A DNA stretch of 64,000 nt from Triatoma infestans (Eukaryota; Arthropoda; Insecta; Hemiptera; Reduviidae). Both the position numbers and the translations under genes were made by a program. Below the pieces are notes generated by a model. It did not search any database. It was not told the DNA's origin and saw only the letters and a list, made by a program, of their open reading frames with translations. Below are positions 8,992 through 17,891 of the stretch, in pieces; position 1 is the stretch's first letter; every line of letters begins with the position of its first letter. The stretch lies in contig JAAEAF010000281.1 of assembly GCA_011037195.1 (NCBI GenBank), positions 62,001 through 126,000 of the forward strand, written 5' to 3'.

Positions 8992-9911
8992 AGTACATTC
9001 TTCACATTCTCCCAGCTGTTGTGTGAATTGTCTAAACCTAGCCATTTCACTAAGACTTTATCACCTTTTCGTTTCATAATCTTCTCCACAAGATAGATGT
9101 CGGGATATTTCACTAGCTGTAGCTCCTCTTGATAAAAACCTCCAGCAATTATTTGTCCTTTATAATCTTGCAGATGATATGTCACTGGTGTGGTATTCTT
9201 AACTTCTACAACTTTAAATATCTCTGTGGACCATGAAGGATGATAGCCTTTGGCGAATTGTGCTTTATACTTGGATATCCGTAGATGATCGCCTACTTTA
9301 AATCTAGGTACGGTAGTAGTTGTTTTCTTCGCATATACATCACGCAACAGCCGTTCTTCTACATCCTTACCTCTTACAGAAACCGGTGCCATTTTGATCG
9401 TTCGATGTTTAGTTTGGTTATATTTCTTTACCAGAGAGTTAATGATGGTTAGCCAATCATAGGATCCTTGCAGGCTAAAGTTTTTCCACATTGCAGATTT
9501 CAAAGTTCGATTGAATCGCTCAACAATTGAAGCTTTCAAATTACTAAAGGTTGAATAGTGATTTATACCATTCACTTTCATCAGCTTGGCAAATATTCTG
9601 TTATAGAACTCCTTGCCATTATCAGTTTGTAGATTGTTTGGCTTCCTTTCCTGCAATACCTTTTCAAATGCTCTACTCACCTCAAGTGCTGACTTATTCT
9701 TAAGGGGTACAGCCCAGGCATATTTGGAGAAACAATCAATCACTGTCAAGAGATATTTGTTGCCTTTGTTGAATCTGGCGTAGGGAAGCATCTCTACGAG
9801 GACAATTTGCCATAGGTCGTCTATTCCCTTCAATAAAACTGATCTTCTCTTGAATATTCTTCTTGCTGGTCTATGCAACTCATGCACGATCTGTTCCTTA
9901 ACGGATGTCAT
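8985..9911 (-). CDS. Polinton integrase with chromodomain; first catalytic Asp replaced
   Basis: A 308-aa retrovirus-type (rve) integrase that would join element ends to target DNA and give 6-bp duplications. The N terminus reads ELHRPARR, then comes the DDE core: Asp97 in LQTDNGKEF and Glu131 in ASIVERFN. Where related integrases carry the first catalytic Asp (within an Asp-Leu-Val stretch), this protein has Val37 in WQIVLVEM. The codon is GTC, one base from an Asp codon. A chromodomain at about residues 270-308 (YLVEKIM, VKWLGL, NSWEN) could bind modified histones. The frame is open and the length is normal. The Val37 change should abolish strand transfer, if the alignment is right. Confidence 0.9.
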   Translation of the reverse strand: MTSVKEQIVHELHRPARRIFKRRSVLLKGIDDLWQIVLVEMLPYARFNKGNKYLLTVIDCFSKYAWAVPLKNKSALEVSRAFEKVLQERKPNNLQTDNGKEFYNRIFAKLMKVNGINHYSTFSNLKASIVERFNRTLKSAMWKNFSLQGSYDWLTIINSLVKKYNQTKHRTIKMAPVSVRGKDVEERLLRDVYAKKTTTTVPRFKVGDHLRISKYKAQFAKGYHPSWSTEIFKVVEVKNTTPVTYHLQDYKGQIIAGGFYQEELQLVKYPDIYLVEKIMKRKGDKVLVKWLGLDNSHNSWENVKNVLI

Positions 9912-9916
9912 GATGA

Positions 9917-9954
9917 AATGAGGTGTATCGTAGGTGAGTCTAAGCTATTATACC
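9917..9954 (-). promoter_or_regulatory. TATA and initiator for the integrase gene
   Basis: GGTATAAT on the minus strand (T at 9952) lies 33 nt before the A (9919) of TCATT. The start codon at 9911 follows 8 nt later. Confidence 0.65.
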
Positions 9955-10885
9955 TCCGTCTCTCAGTTGATCTTCTATTCTTTTTATTTCAACACCAGCA
10001 TTCTTTGTGCCAAATAATACTCTTAATCTGTCTACAAGCCTGTTGGGGTCGACATGTCCAGCACCTTTTTTCGTTGGAAACAATTTTGAAATCACTTTCC
10101 TATATTTCATGTTTGTTTTCAGTTCCTTGATTGCTCCAGTTGGACTGTGTCCTTCTTTATGAGCGTTCGTTTGTTGTAGTATTCGCTTATAATTATCGCA
10201 ATCTGTCTTTTTTACCAGCGTTAAGTTTGGATATTTCATAAATAACAATTCAAAAAGTCCCGGGGTAGCATAAAAGGTATGTTCACCAACAGATAAAATG
10301 TCTTTATTGATGGAGATCTCCGTATCACCAATGGTGAACTTCTGGCCATCATAAACTACGCCATATACCATATCCAAATCCTTAGTTTCATTTTTCATAA
10401 ATTTCGCAATATAATTTGAGGATATTTCTCCCACTTCTTTCAAATATTTTTCTGAAATTTCTTTTCCTTTGGGCGTGTGTACCAGCTCTCGTACTTCTTG
10501 AAGCGGTGTAGTTGGAACTGAAGTTCCAGCCGACTGTGGAGTACACTTCAGCAGTCTCTTTGCTGGAAGCTTCCGCTCTTCTTCAGGCGAGGAATTTGAT
10601 ATTCCGGGTGTTGTAGCCGATTCTAGCTTTAGATATCTTGGTCTTTTTGCTGGTGGTGTTTCGGAAACAACCGGCTCCGGCTTCAAGTGTTCTCTTCAGA
10701 TTAAGTTGAGGCGAATGATCCTCTTGTTTACCCATTAGTTCCTTCAAAGGATTCAACAAAGGCTGATATTTCATTTTCAAATATTCATCAGTCTCTTCCC
10801 TGTTTCTCCTTAGCAAGTTATACTTTTCTTGGATTGCTTTCCTGGTGGCGATTATATCGCGCATTGCTTGAGTTGACTCTTCCAT
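9940..10885 (-). pseudogene. Conserved Polinton protein of unknown role, frameshifted
   Basis: The ATG at 10885 opens a frame with a charged, probably coiled N terminus (residues 1-60, rich in Glu, Lys and Arg) that runs to 10583. The conserved C-terminal part lies in the next frame, from about 10686 to 9940, and contains DMVYGVVYDGQKFTIGD, a Thr-Pro-Gly-Leu stretch and NYKRILQQTNAH. The frame changes near 10670-10690, consistent with one inserted base or two deleted. Similar proteins are common in arthropod Polintons; a DNA-binding or minor virion role has been guessed but I cannot support one. It overlaps neither neighbour. Confidence 0.7.
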
Positions 10886-10897
10886 GTCTTGCAGTAG

Positions 10898-10934
10898 ACT
10901 GATTGTTACACCTACATTCAGGGTATTATATAGG
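10898..10934 (-). promoter_or_regulatory. TATA and initiator for the 10885 gene
   Basis: TATATAAT on the minus strand (T at 10932) lies 32 nt before the A (10900) of TCAGT. The start codon is 15 nt further on. The box is inside the 3' end of the ATPase gene. Confidence 0.65.
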
Positions 10935-11607
10935 CTCCGAAACCTTGTCGATACCGTCCGTCATTAATTTGTCTATCTTTGTCCAACACCAGAAAACCGT
11001 ACCTGTCATCTTTCCAGCACCAATGACATACTTTTCTAAAGGTTTGGAACTCCATATCGGAGTTGATATGATCATCATAAATACGTCGCAGATTTAATTC
11101 ATCCTGTCTGAAGAGTATTAGGAAGTTGGCATTTTCTCTCACCAAATGTTTAGGAATTCTAGTATAACTTTGACTGAGGTAAAATATGTCGACTCCATTG
11201 TGACGCCCCATACAAAAGTAAGATCGTACATTATCCTGCTTATCACAAGCAATATCATCGAATATAATGATTGAATTGGGCAGGGCCTCTTTAGGTGATG
11301 GAACTTGGGAGTTGTCTTCATATTCAAAAAATCTAATATCTTTCAAAGGTTCCAATATTTGAGCTAAATGTCTATACTTTGGCTGATGCAAGGACTTTGC
11401 AAACAAATAAATATTTTCAAATCGTAACCCCTTGGGATCATAGATTAAACTCAACATAAGGTTAGTTTTCCCACAATTTGATGGCCCACATATTAAACAT
11501 CTAATGGAATCGGGGAAGAGTGGACCGTGTTTAGATTCTTTCTTTAAAGAGGCCCTGCCGTCAAGGTTTGTGATGGATATGTTATGTTGTTGCTTTAACA
11601 ACCGCAT
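10918..11607 (-). CDS. A32-like genome-packaging ATPase (Polinton ATP)
   Basis: A 229-aa FtsK/HerA-superfamily ATPase that would pump element DNA into capsids. Walker A is GPSNCGKT at residues 41-48, Walker B is IIIFDDI at 113-119, and YLSQSYTR (144-151) supplies the polar sensor. The length fits the family. The start ATG lies 10 nt after a TCATT initiator. The C terminus (RQGFGAYIIP) ends about 30 nt before the next gene. All core motifs are intact. Confidence 0.92.
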   Translation of the reverse strand: MRLLKQQHNISITNLDGRASLKKESKHGPLFPDSIRCLICGPSNCGKTNLMLSLIYDPKGLRFENIYLFAKSLHQPKYRHLAQILEPLKDIRFFEYEDNSQVPSPKEALPNSIIIFDDIACDKQDNVRSYFCMGRHNGVDIFYLSQSYTRIPKHLVRENANFLILFRQDELNLRRIYDDHINSDMEFQTFRKVCHWCWKDDRYGFLVLDKDRQINDGRYRQGFGAYIIP

Positions 11608-11614
11608 GATGAGG

Positions 11615-11650
11615 AATGATAAGGAACGCTCTCCCGCCTCTCTTTATATA
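11615..11650 (-). promoter_or_regulatory. TATA and initiator for the ATPase gene
   Basis: TATATAAAG on the minus strand begins at 11650. The TCATT initiator has its A at 11617, a spacing of 33, and ATG follows at 11607. Confidence 0.7.
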
Positions 11651-11990
11651 GATTTCTAAAAACTTCTATGTACAGTTTCTATCTACTATGGACACTCACA
11701 CTCATACAAACAACCACCACCAACATTCACGCTATTTACAAAATTTAAAAACTATATATAGAAATAGAAATTCCCACCACCATTTTTTTATTTATTTATT
11801 TATTTATTTTTTATTATCATTAATTAACTACAACTAAACTCATATATGTATAAAAAAATATTTACAAACAGTATAAATAAATAAATAAAAAGTCTTAATT
11901 AGAAAATTAGTAAAATAAACATAACCTAAATACTGTACATAGCAAAACTATTTTACATGTATATACATATTTACAAGGACCACAACGTCG
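11651..11990 (-). terminator. A+T-rich gap with candidate PolB polyadenylation signals
   Basis: About 340 bp separate the PolB stop from the ATPase promoter. The plus-strand TTTATT run at about 11790-11815 reads as overlapping AATAAA signals on the minus strand, downstream of PolB. No ORF is seen. Confidence 0.45.
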
Positions 11991-14900
11991 TTACACAGCT
12001 GCTATGGTAAAGTGGCCATGGGCGAGAGTGCGCACACCATCCTCGGTGATGTGCCGCTTATCGTCGTAAGGTGAAAGAGATATTTTGCATTGTTCGACAG
12101 AAAAGAGTTTATGCTGCTTCGATATAATCGTTCGAAACATGGTGGTAAACTCTTTTCTGTCGAAGAGGGCAGTCATATAATCGTTGAATGTGATCTTATT
12201 TTCAACGGCTGCCCTCTTTATCCCTTTCACCCGTTTTTTCTCTAGCCCGCGGATGCGTAACGCGTACATTTTAGCGCGGAGGCCCACGAATTCAGATACA
12301 GCCTCACCGTTGGCTTCATCCTTAAATTTACCCAACACCTTCTTATTTCTATTGTCTTTGCATGGGTGTCCGTCAGGATAGTCAGAGGTGTCAAATTCGT
12401 CCAGCATTGTCAACAAGTCTTGGTAAAAGTCGTCGGTCCGTATTTGGTAAATTAAACTGTCGGTGTCTGTATAGAGAAGTCTTAGTCTGTCAGGTCCGTA
12501 CTTGTCCATCATAGTGTTGTAGTGAAAGTCGTACATCCGGACTTTGGACAGATCAAGTATGGCCATTCCTACGTAAATAGGTTTGTTCATCTTAATCTGT
12601 TCAAAGTCCAGATGTACTGCAGCCAGAGTCTCTGAGTAGATTGTCCTGTCCTTGAATGTCGGTTTAGCGATTAATTTTTTCAGTCGTCGTTCGTCGGTCA
12701 CCAGTTCTATTTTCATTCGTTTTCGTACGTCTTCCATGAATTTACCAAATACGGCGTTGTTCATCAGTTTGTAAAAGTCTTTGTCGAAGTCGTTCGTCGC
12801 CTGTTGTCTCATTTGGGTGTTGAGGTTAATGTAAGAACTTAGCCAACGGGACTGCTTGAATCGCAGCGCTCTATGTACGCGGACTAACCGCAGACCCAAA
12901 CCCATGGCTTGCCGCAAGTTGACGAAGTGCACAACATATTTCTCCCTAGATGTTAATGTGGTTAACAATTTCTTGTTAACCTGTCCCGGAGGCACCCTAT
13001 TCTCCGGGAAGAGGGGGAAATCATTATGCAAATCGTGCAACTCGCTGGGATACTCTATATCGGCCTCGACGATATACCCGAAGGGACCATCTTCTTGCAT
13101 ATTGCCCCAGTCTAGAGTATCCGGATCTTGTACCCATTCGAAACCGCCATAAGGAAGCGGATTTGACATTGCCCACCCGTACAAATTGTTTGCATCTAGG
13201 TAGGCAATGTATGACGACTCCTTATGGGGATCTCGATCTGGGTACAGATGGGCATTATCTGCTTTACCATAGCGATGACTGCATTGGCAAATACCACCCC
13301 TAATGCCCCGCTCGATCATCAGGAGCTGGTCATAGTCTGTGAGCAAATCAAGTTTTACCCCTGTACACTTCAGCATGGCGTCCCATGCCAGCCCGGGAGC
13401 AGTGAAATACCAGGCAGGGTCCAGCGAATATGCTCCTATGCAAACATCCCTGAAATTTTCAAAGATGTCGCATAGGAGCATTACGTCTACCTTAAGGTAG
13501 AGCTCGCTGTACCCCCCTAGGGTTCTAATTTCAAACGCCTCCCATACTGACTGGGCATGCTGATAGTCCTCGTCTGAGATGTGGCATTCATTTAGGGTGC
13601 TATAGAATGCCTCCTTAGGGGGTAGAACCGTCTCCCTAAGTTTCTCAAACGAGTCCGTGTAATCATAGGGGTACACTCCTTTTCTTACGACCAGATCCAT
13701 CTTATCGGCGGGGAAGAATTTGCCCGTATCAAGAAATTTATCTCTGGGCAAATTCTTCGACAACCTGTCCAAGCTGGAAGCCATGAACCGGAAGGTGTCC
13801 ACAAATCTGACGGTTAGGGCGTCCACTTGTTTACTAAAGGAAATATATTTTTCCTCGCTGTTGGGGATGACGTCAATACGACTTGAGTCATACCCCAACT
13901 CACGAACAATAAAGTGGGCGTCGTAACCGCTCAGATTGTGGAGGAACACGGGAAGGAAACGGGGAGTTCGGTAGAGGATGTTACAGGAAGAGTGAGCAGG
14001 ACCACGATACATACCTGTGATATGATCGTGATCCGCCACTTTACGATCAGAATTGGTGTAGGACGAATGGCAAAGGTAGCAGGTTTGGGAATTTTGGAAA
14101 TGTTCCAGCTGGGAAGGTGTCAGGGGTAGCATTTGCCGCTTCACGGAGTACACCAGAGACACCTTTTCCGCCACTGTCTTTATGTATGCCATAAACTTCT
14201 CTGCAGCGTCCTCACCTGTATAGATATAGGGCTCCGCAGGAAAATCGGCGGGCAGACAGTGGCTTGGAATGTCTTCTGCTACCTTCACATAGGCGCAGAA
14301 GCTCATTGGAAGGTGACTCTGGTAGGGGGTGGTGTATGACCGACCCGCGTTGTTGCCGTTACTGTCTACTTTTTTTAAAATACATTCAAAATCTGCGTAT
14401 ACGACGATGGGAACCCTCATCTGGTTTTGTATCTTTGTAAATGAAACAGTTGGAGGATGCCCATCGTCGCCGCATTCAGGCAGTACAATACGGCTCGGTC
14501 TGTTCACCCCACAGTACTCCGCATGTTCCTTCACCCGCTCTGCGATGTTCACGCCGTCGGTGTTAAAATGCGTGAAACACCGCTTGCAAACATGCACCCT
14601 TTTTCCGTGTTTTGTAATCTGACGGGCCACTAACCTATCAAAATCACTTATATAAGTGTAGTGGCTCCGTCCGTTTTCCAGCGTTAGGAGAAGGAGGTCA
14701 CGATGGTCTTCCTTCTCCTGCTTAACGACCTTTAGAGGGTACACGTCTCCTTTCTCTCCAAGGGTGAAGACGTTGACGCTTATGTCATTGTACTTTTCAA
14801 ACTTCTTCACTTCATGGAGAGGAGTGGGGAAGGAAATACAGTCAAAGTTATAACTGTGTTCCAAGTTCTTGTATTTGGAAACGCGTTGTGGTTTAGTTTC

Positions 14901-15617
14901 CACGAGGCGGGAGAGAATGGCATACTTGAAGCACCGGTCGTCAGTGTTCTGCACATTGATGACAGCTTTTTTGTTTGCTATATGTGGGGGCAACGGTATG
15001 AAGCTGCAACCCCCTAGAGGTAGAAACCTATTTACTCTCAGAAGGACCCCGTCGAACTCCTTCAGAGTCCAACCGCTCCCTTTCAGTGCGGACTCCTCCA
15101 TCTCTGCTATAATTTTTTTAAAACCTCCATTGAGGGTTTCCTGGATGGAGGAGTCTTCATAAATGGCTGTGTTCTTGGTCTTGAAGGCGCGATCAGTAGT
15201 TTCACCTTTCATGTTTTCAAACGTCGCCTCCAAGACCAAGTTATACTTTAAGGGAGCTTCATTCTCTGCCATGTACTCCGTGAGCAGCCGTTCCAACGTA
15301 TCTAACTGACTAGTTAGAAATTCTAAAGCATCGGCTGCAACGGAGCATGGAAGGAAGTATGTTCGCAGAGTCCCTCCGAAAGCGGTTTCTACCTCATACA
15401 ACTGCCCTTGAGCTGCTTGTAGTCGAGCTCTCTTGGGCATGACGGCCGGTGCTTCATTGCCGCAACGCCGCACATGAGCAAGTAAAGATTTTCGGGAGGA
15501 ATATCTTTCACCACAAGATTGACATGTCCGATTTTGCTCATGTGCCTCGCATACGGCTTCATGACGTTCCTTAAAATCCTTCCTAATAAAAATTTTCTTA
15601 CAATACTGGCACTCCAT
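11991..15617 (-). CDS. Protein-primed family B DNA polymerase (Polinton PolB)
   Basis: An open 1,208-aa replicase for the element. Two Cys/His zinc-finger-like motifs fill residues 3-23 and 32-52. The 3'-5' exonuclease has ExoI DFE (409-411), ExoII around HNLSGYD (560-566) and ExoIII YLKVD (707-711). Between ExoI and ExoII sits a Cys-x2-Cys...DHDH...Cys module (513-545) resembling an endonuclease VII-type zinc/HNH fold. Polymerase motif A is YLDANNLYG (806-814), motif B FYKLMNNAVFG (948-958), motif C YTDTDS (1049-1054), and K-x2-KG is at 1128-1132. The insert between A and B fits the protein-priming group. All catalytic acids are present. Its likely promoter is about 440 nt upstream at 16089. 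Confidence 0.96.
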   Translation of the reverse strand: MECQYCKKIFIRKDFKERHEAVCEAHEQNRTCQSCGERYSSRKSLLAHVRRCGNEAPAVMPKRARLQAAQGQLYEVETAFGGTLRTYFLPCSVAADALEFLTSQLDTLERLLTEYMAENEAPLKYNLVLEATFENMKGETTDRAFKTKNTAIYEDSSIQETLNGGFKKIIAEMEESALKGSGWTLKEFDGVLLRVNRFLPLGGCSFIPLPPHIANKKAVINVQNTDDRCFKYAILSRLVETKPQRVSKYKNLEHSYNFDCISFPTPLHEVKKFEKYNDISVNVFTLGEKGDVYPLKVVKQEKEDHRDLLLLTLENGRSHYTYISDFDRLVARQITKHGKRVHVCKRCFTHFNTDGVNIAERVKEHAEYCGVNRPSRIVLPECGDDGHPPTVSFTKIQNQMRVPIVVYADFECILKKVDSNGNNAGRSYTTPYQSHLPMSFCAYVKVAEDIPSHCLPADFPAEPYIYTGEDAAEKFMAYIKTVAEKVSLVYSVKRQMLPLTPSQLEHFQNSQTCYLCHSSYTNSDRKVADHDHITGMYRGPAHSSCNILYRTPRFLPVFLHNLSGYDAHFIVRELGYDSSRIDVIPNSEEKYISFSKQVDALTVRFVDTFRFMASSLDRLSKNLPRDKFLDTGKFFPADKMDLVVRKGVYPYDYTDSFEKLRETVLPPKEAFYSTLNECHISDEDYQHAQSVWEAFEIRTLGGYSELYLKVDVMLLCDIFENFRDVCIGAYSLDPAWYFTAPGLAWDAMLKCTGVKLDLLTDYDQLLMIERGIRGGICQCSHRYGKADNAHLYPDRDPHKESSYIAYLDANNLYGWAMSNPLPYGGFEWVQDPDTLDWGNMQEDGPFGYIVEADIEYPSELHDLHNDFPLFPENRVPPGQVNKKLLTTLTSREKYVVHFVNLRQAMGLGLRLVRVHRALRFKQSRWLSSYINLNTQMRQQATNDFDKDFYKLMNNAVFGKFMEDVRKRMKIELVTDERRLKKLIAKPTFKDRTIYSETLAAVHLDFEQIKMNKPIYVGMAILDLSKVRMYDFHYNTMMDKYGPDRLRLLYTDTDSLIYQIRTDDFYQDLLTMLDEFDTSDYPDGHPCKDNRNKKVLGKFKDEANGEAVSEFVGLRAKMYALRIRGLEKKRVKGIKRAAVENKITFNDYMTALFDRKEFTTMFRTIISKQHKLFSVEQCKISLSPYDDKRHITEDGVRTLAHGHFTIAAV

Positions 15618-16055
15618 TTTTTAGAAATAAAAAAAATAAGTACGCACAAAACTTAAAACTAAGAACCCAACACCGAAATAAAATATAAAAACTATAACTA
15701 CTCACAAATATATGTACAATAAATGAAATAAAAATAAAGTTTAAAACGTTAATAAATATGTTAAGTAAAAATTAAAAAAAGATAAAATAGGAATGACAAA
15801 ATAAAAAGATAAATAAAAGCAATAAAATAATAATAAGCAAAAACAAGATAAAATGATTAATAGAAAAATAATAAAATTCTAGAACGTTAATAAATAAAAT
15901 AAGAACCAAATATTAATAATTATAATAAAATAAAAGAGAGATATAAAAGCAATAAAATAATATGATAAGAAAAGTTAAAAATGATTAAGAAATAAAGGAA
16001 TCAGTACTCACGGTTAGTTCTTCAGATGTTGTCACAAGGCACAGCAAAACTAGAA
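15618..16055 (-). other. PolB leader, possibly containing an intron
   Basis: This A+T-rich stretch lies between the predicted start site (16056) and the PolB ATG. On the minus strand CCGTGAGTAC at about 16013-16004 resembles a splice donor. TTCTTAG preceded by pyrimidines near 15660 is a possible acceptor. Splicing would leave a short leader like those of the other genes. No other ORF is seen. Confidence 0.4.
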
Positions 16056-16090
16056 TGAGGACGAGCACACAGAGTGCAAGGTATTTATAC
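16054..16090 (-). promoter_or_regulatory. TATA and initiator, likely PolB promoter
   Basis: GTATAAATAC on the minus strand (T at 16089) lies 33 nt before the A (16056) of TCATTC, the same spacing as at the other gene starts of the element. No comparable module lies nearer the PolB start codon. Confidence 0.6.
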
Positions 16091-16374
16091 TGTCAGATCA
16101 ATCGATATTTAAAATAATCGATTATTTAAATACTGCATTCCTATTGGCTAAGCGCAGGAGAGTTGCAATTCTATTGGCTACTGCGCATAATCGAAATAAA
16201 ATATTGATAGTATAGTACTGCATTCTGATTGGTTGAGAAAATCTGAGTGGGGGGCAGATTGTAGTAGTCTGCAATATTCTCTTGAGCATTGCCTTAACAT
16301 TGTATATCATTATATAAACATACTTTTTTACATAATAGGATTAAGTATTACTAAACATGTTAATAAGACCTGCG

Positions 16375-16615
16375 CTAACATGTCCGGACAGGCAAGAAAG
16401 GTAATGAGTACAAAGTTGTATTTTTAAATAATAGGATTAAATATTAATAAACATGTCAATAAGACCTGTGCTAACATGTCCGAACAGGCAAGAAAGGTAA
16501 TGAGTACAAAGTTTTAAATAATAGGATTAAATATTAATAAGACATTTCCTGGATGACTCATTGTAGTTTCTTTGCATTTTTCTTAATAATTAACTAACAT
16601 GTTCGGACAGGCAAG
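16375..16615. repeat. Palindrome-bearing units, right arm inner end
   Basis: Three units carry AACATG followed by TGTCCGGACA or a variant and then GGCAAG, at about 16375, 16471 and 16594. They mirror the four units of the left arm. Confidence 0.8.
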
Positions 16616-16932
16616 ATATATGTTGTTTTGATTACAAAGTTCAATAAACAAAAGAATATAAAGTGATTAAGGTAAGAATAGATATATATTTTATTAGTAC
16701 AAAGTTTAATTTCAAAAGATGATGCAATAACTGGTAGAAGAAAATAGATAGTGTTTTTCTTATTAATAAATTTTATTTATAAGATCGATATTAATCAATA
16801 TGAATAATCGATCGTTGTAATCGATATATTGCGATTGGCAGTGAAACACTATAGTGTGTGACGTTATCTGAATGGGGGATTTGTCTAGAAGGCAGTGGTA
16901 ATAAATAAGGCACTGGCAATACTATTGCTGTG

Positions 16933-17277
16933 TGACGTCATACGAATAATATATTGAAAAGGCAGTGGTTTCGTTAGTTTTTTATTAATAAATTATAATC
17001 ATAAAATCGATATTAATCAATATGAATAATCGATCGTTGTAATCGATATATTGCGATTGGCAAGGAAACACTATAGTGTGTGACGTTATCTGAATGGGGG
17101 ATTTGTCTAGAAGGCAGTGGTAATAAATAAGGCACTGGCAATACTATTGCTGTGTGACGTCATACGAATAATATATTGAAAAGGCAGTGGTTTTTGTTAT
17201 ACAATATAATAAAATCAATATTTGTAATCTATAAGGCGGCGGCAGAGATGCGCATGCCCCAATTAGCAATGACGTCA
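16933..17277. promoter_or_regulatory. Three TGACGTCA (CRE/ATF-type) sites, right arm
   Basis: The sites are at 16933-16940, 17155-17162 and 17270-17277 and mirror those of the left arm. Two lie in the duplicated unit of about 220 bp. The third lies beside the sharp change from A+T-rich to G+C-rich sequence. Confidence 0.55.
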
Positions 17278-17615
17278 TAGGGGAGTGGGGATAAACGTTA
17301 CTATAGTACATTGTATTGTCGAATGTAGTTCAGTTCTGCGTAAGTGCGCGTCGTGTTAATATCAGCAGCAGCAAGGAGCTGGAAGGGGTAAGTCAATCTT
17401 TTTATTATTTTGATTGTGTGATGAAAGTTACATTTCGGTCCGCCATATTGTTTTTTATGTTTTTGTGAATTTCTTTATTATTATTATGTGTGACAGTTGA
17501 ATGCATCTCCGCCATATTTTTTTTATTTTATTTAATATTTTTGTGAGTGGATTGAGCGGAAATAAAATTATGATAGTGCCGAGGTTAAGTGTACGTTGAA
17601 AATTATAGCTAGCGA

Positions 17616-17700
17616 GAGGACCATTGTGGCCGACTGGTTATGGTGATGGACTTTCAACCTAATGATTGTAGGATCGAATCGTAGGTAACACAAGTTTTTT
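17616..17700 (+). ncRNA. tRNA-like Pol III cassette R1 in Polinton repeat
   Basis: Box A TGGCCGACTGG is at 17627-17637, box B GGATCGAATCG at 17671-17681 and T6 at 17695-17700. A short 5-bp pairing TTGTG with CACAA could close the ends. This is the mirror of 4506-4590 and is transcribed, if at all, towards the element tip. Confidence 0.6.
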
Positions 17701-17805
17701 CATATATTATAAAAAATAATTCCCCTCTCGCCCAGAGTAAGGTGATGATGGCAAGGGGTGGGGAAGTTAAGAATAGAAGTGTACGTTGATAACTACAGCT
17801 AGCGA

Positions 17806-17891
17806 GAGGACTACTATGGCCGAGTGGTTAGGGTGATGCGACTCCCAACCTATAGATTGTAGGATCGAATCGCAGGTAAGACAAGTTTTTT
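17806..17891 (+). ncRNA. tRNA-like Pol III cassette R2 in Polinton repeat
   Basis: Box A TGGCCGAGTGG is at 17817-17827, box B GGATCGAATCG at 17862-17872 and T6 at 17886-17891. CCC takes the anticodon place but the surrounding stem pairs poorly. This is the mirror of 4315-4400. Confidence 0.6.

Noticed and set aside
12184..15162. Many plus-strand ORFs of 60-100 codons
   Set aside because: They are antisense shadows of the polymerase gene with no motifs of their own.
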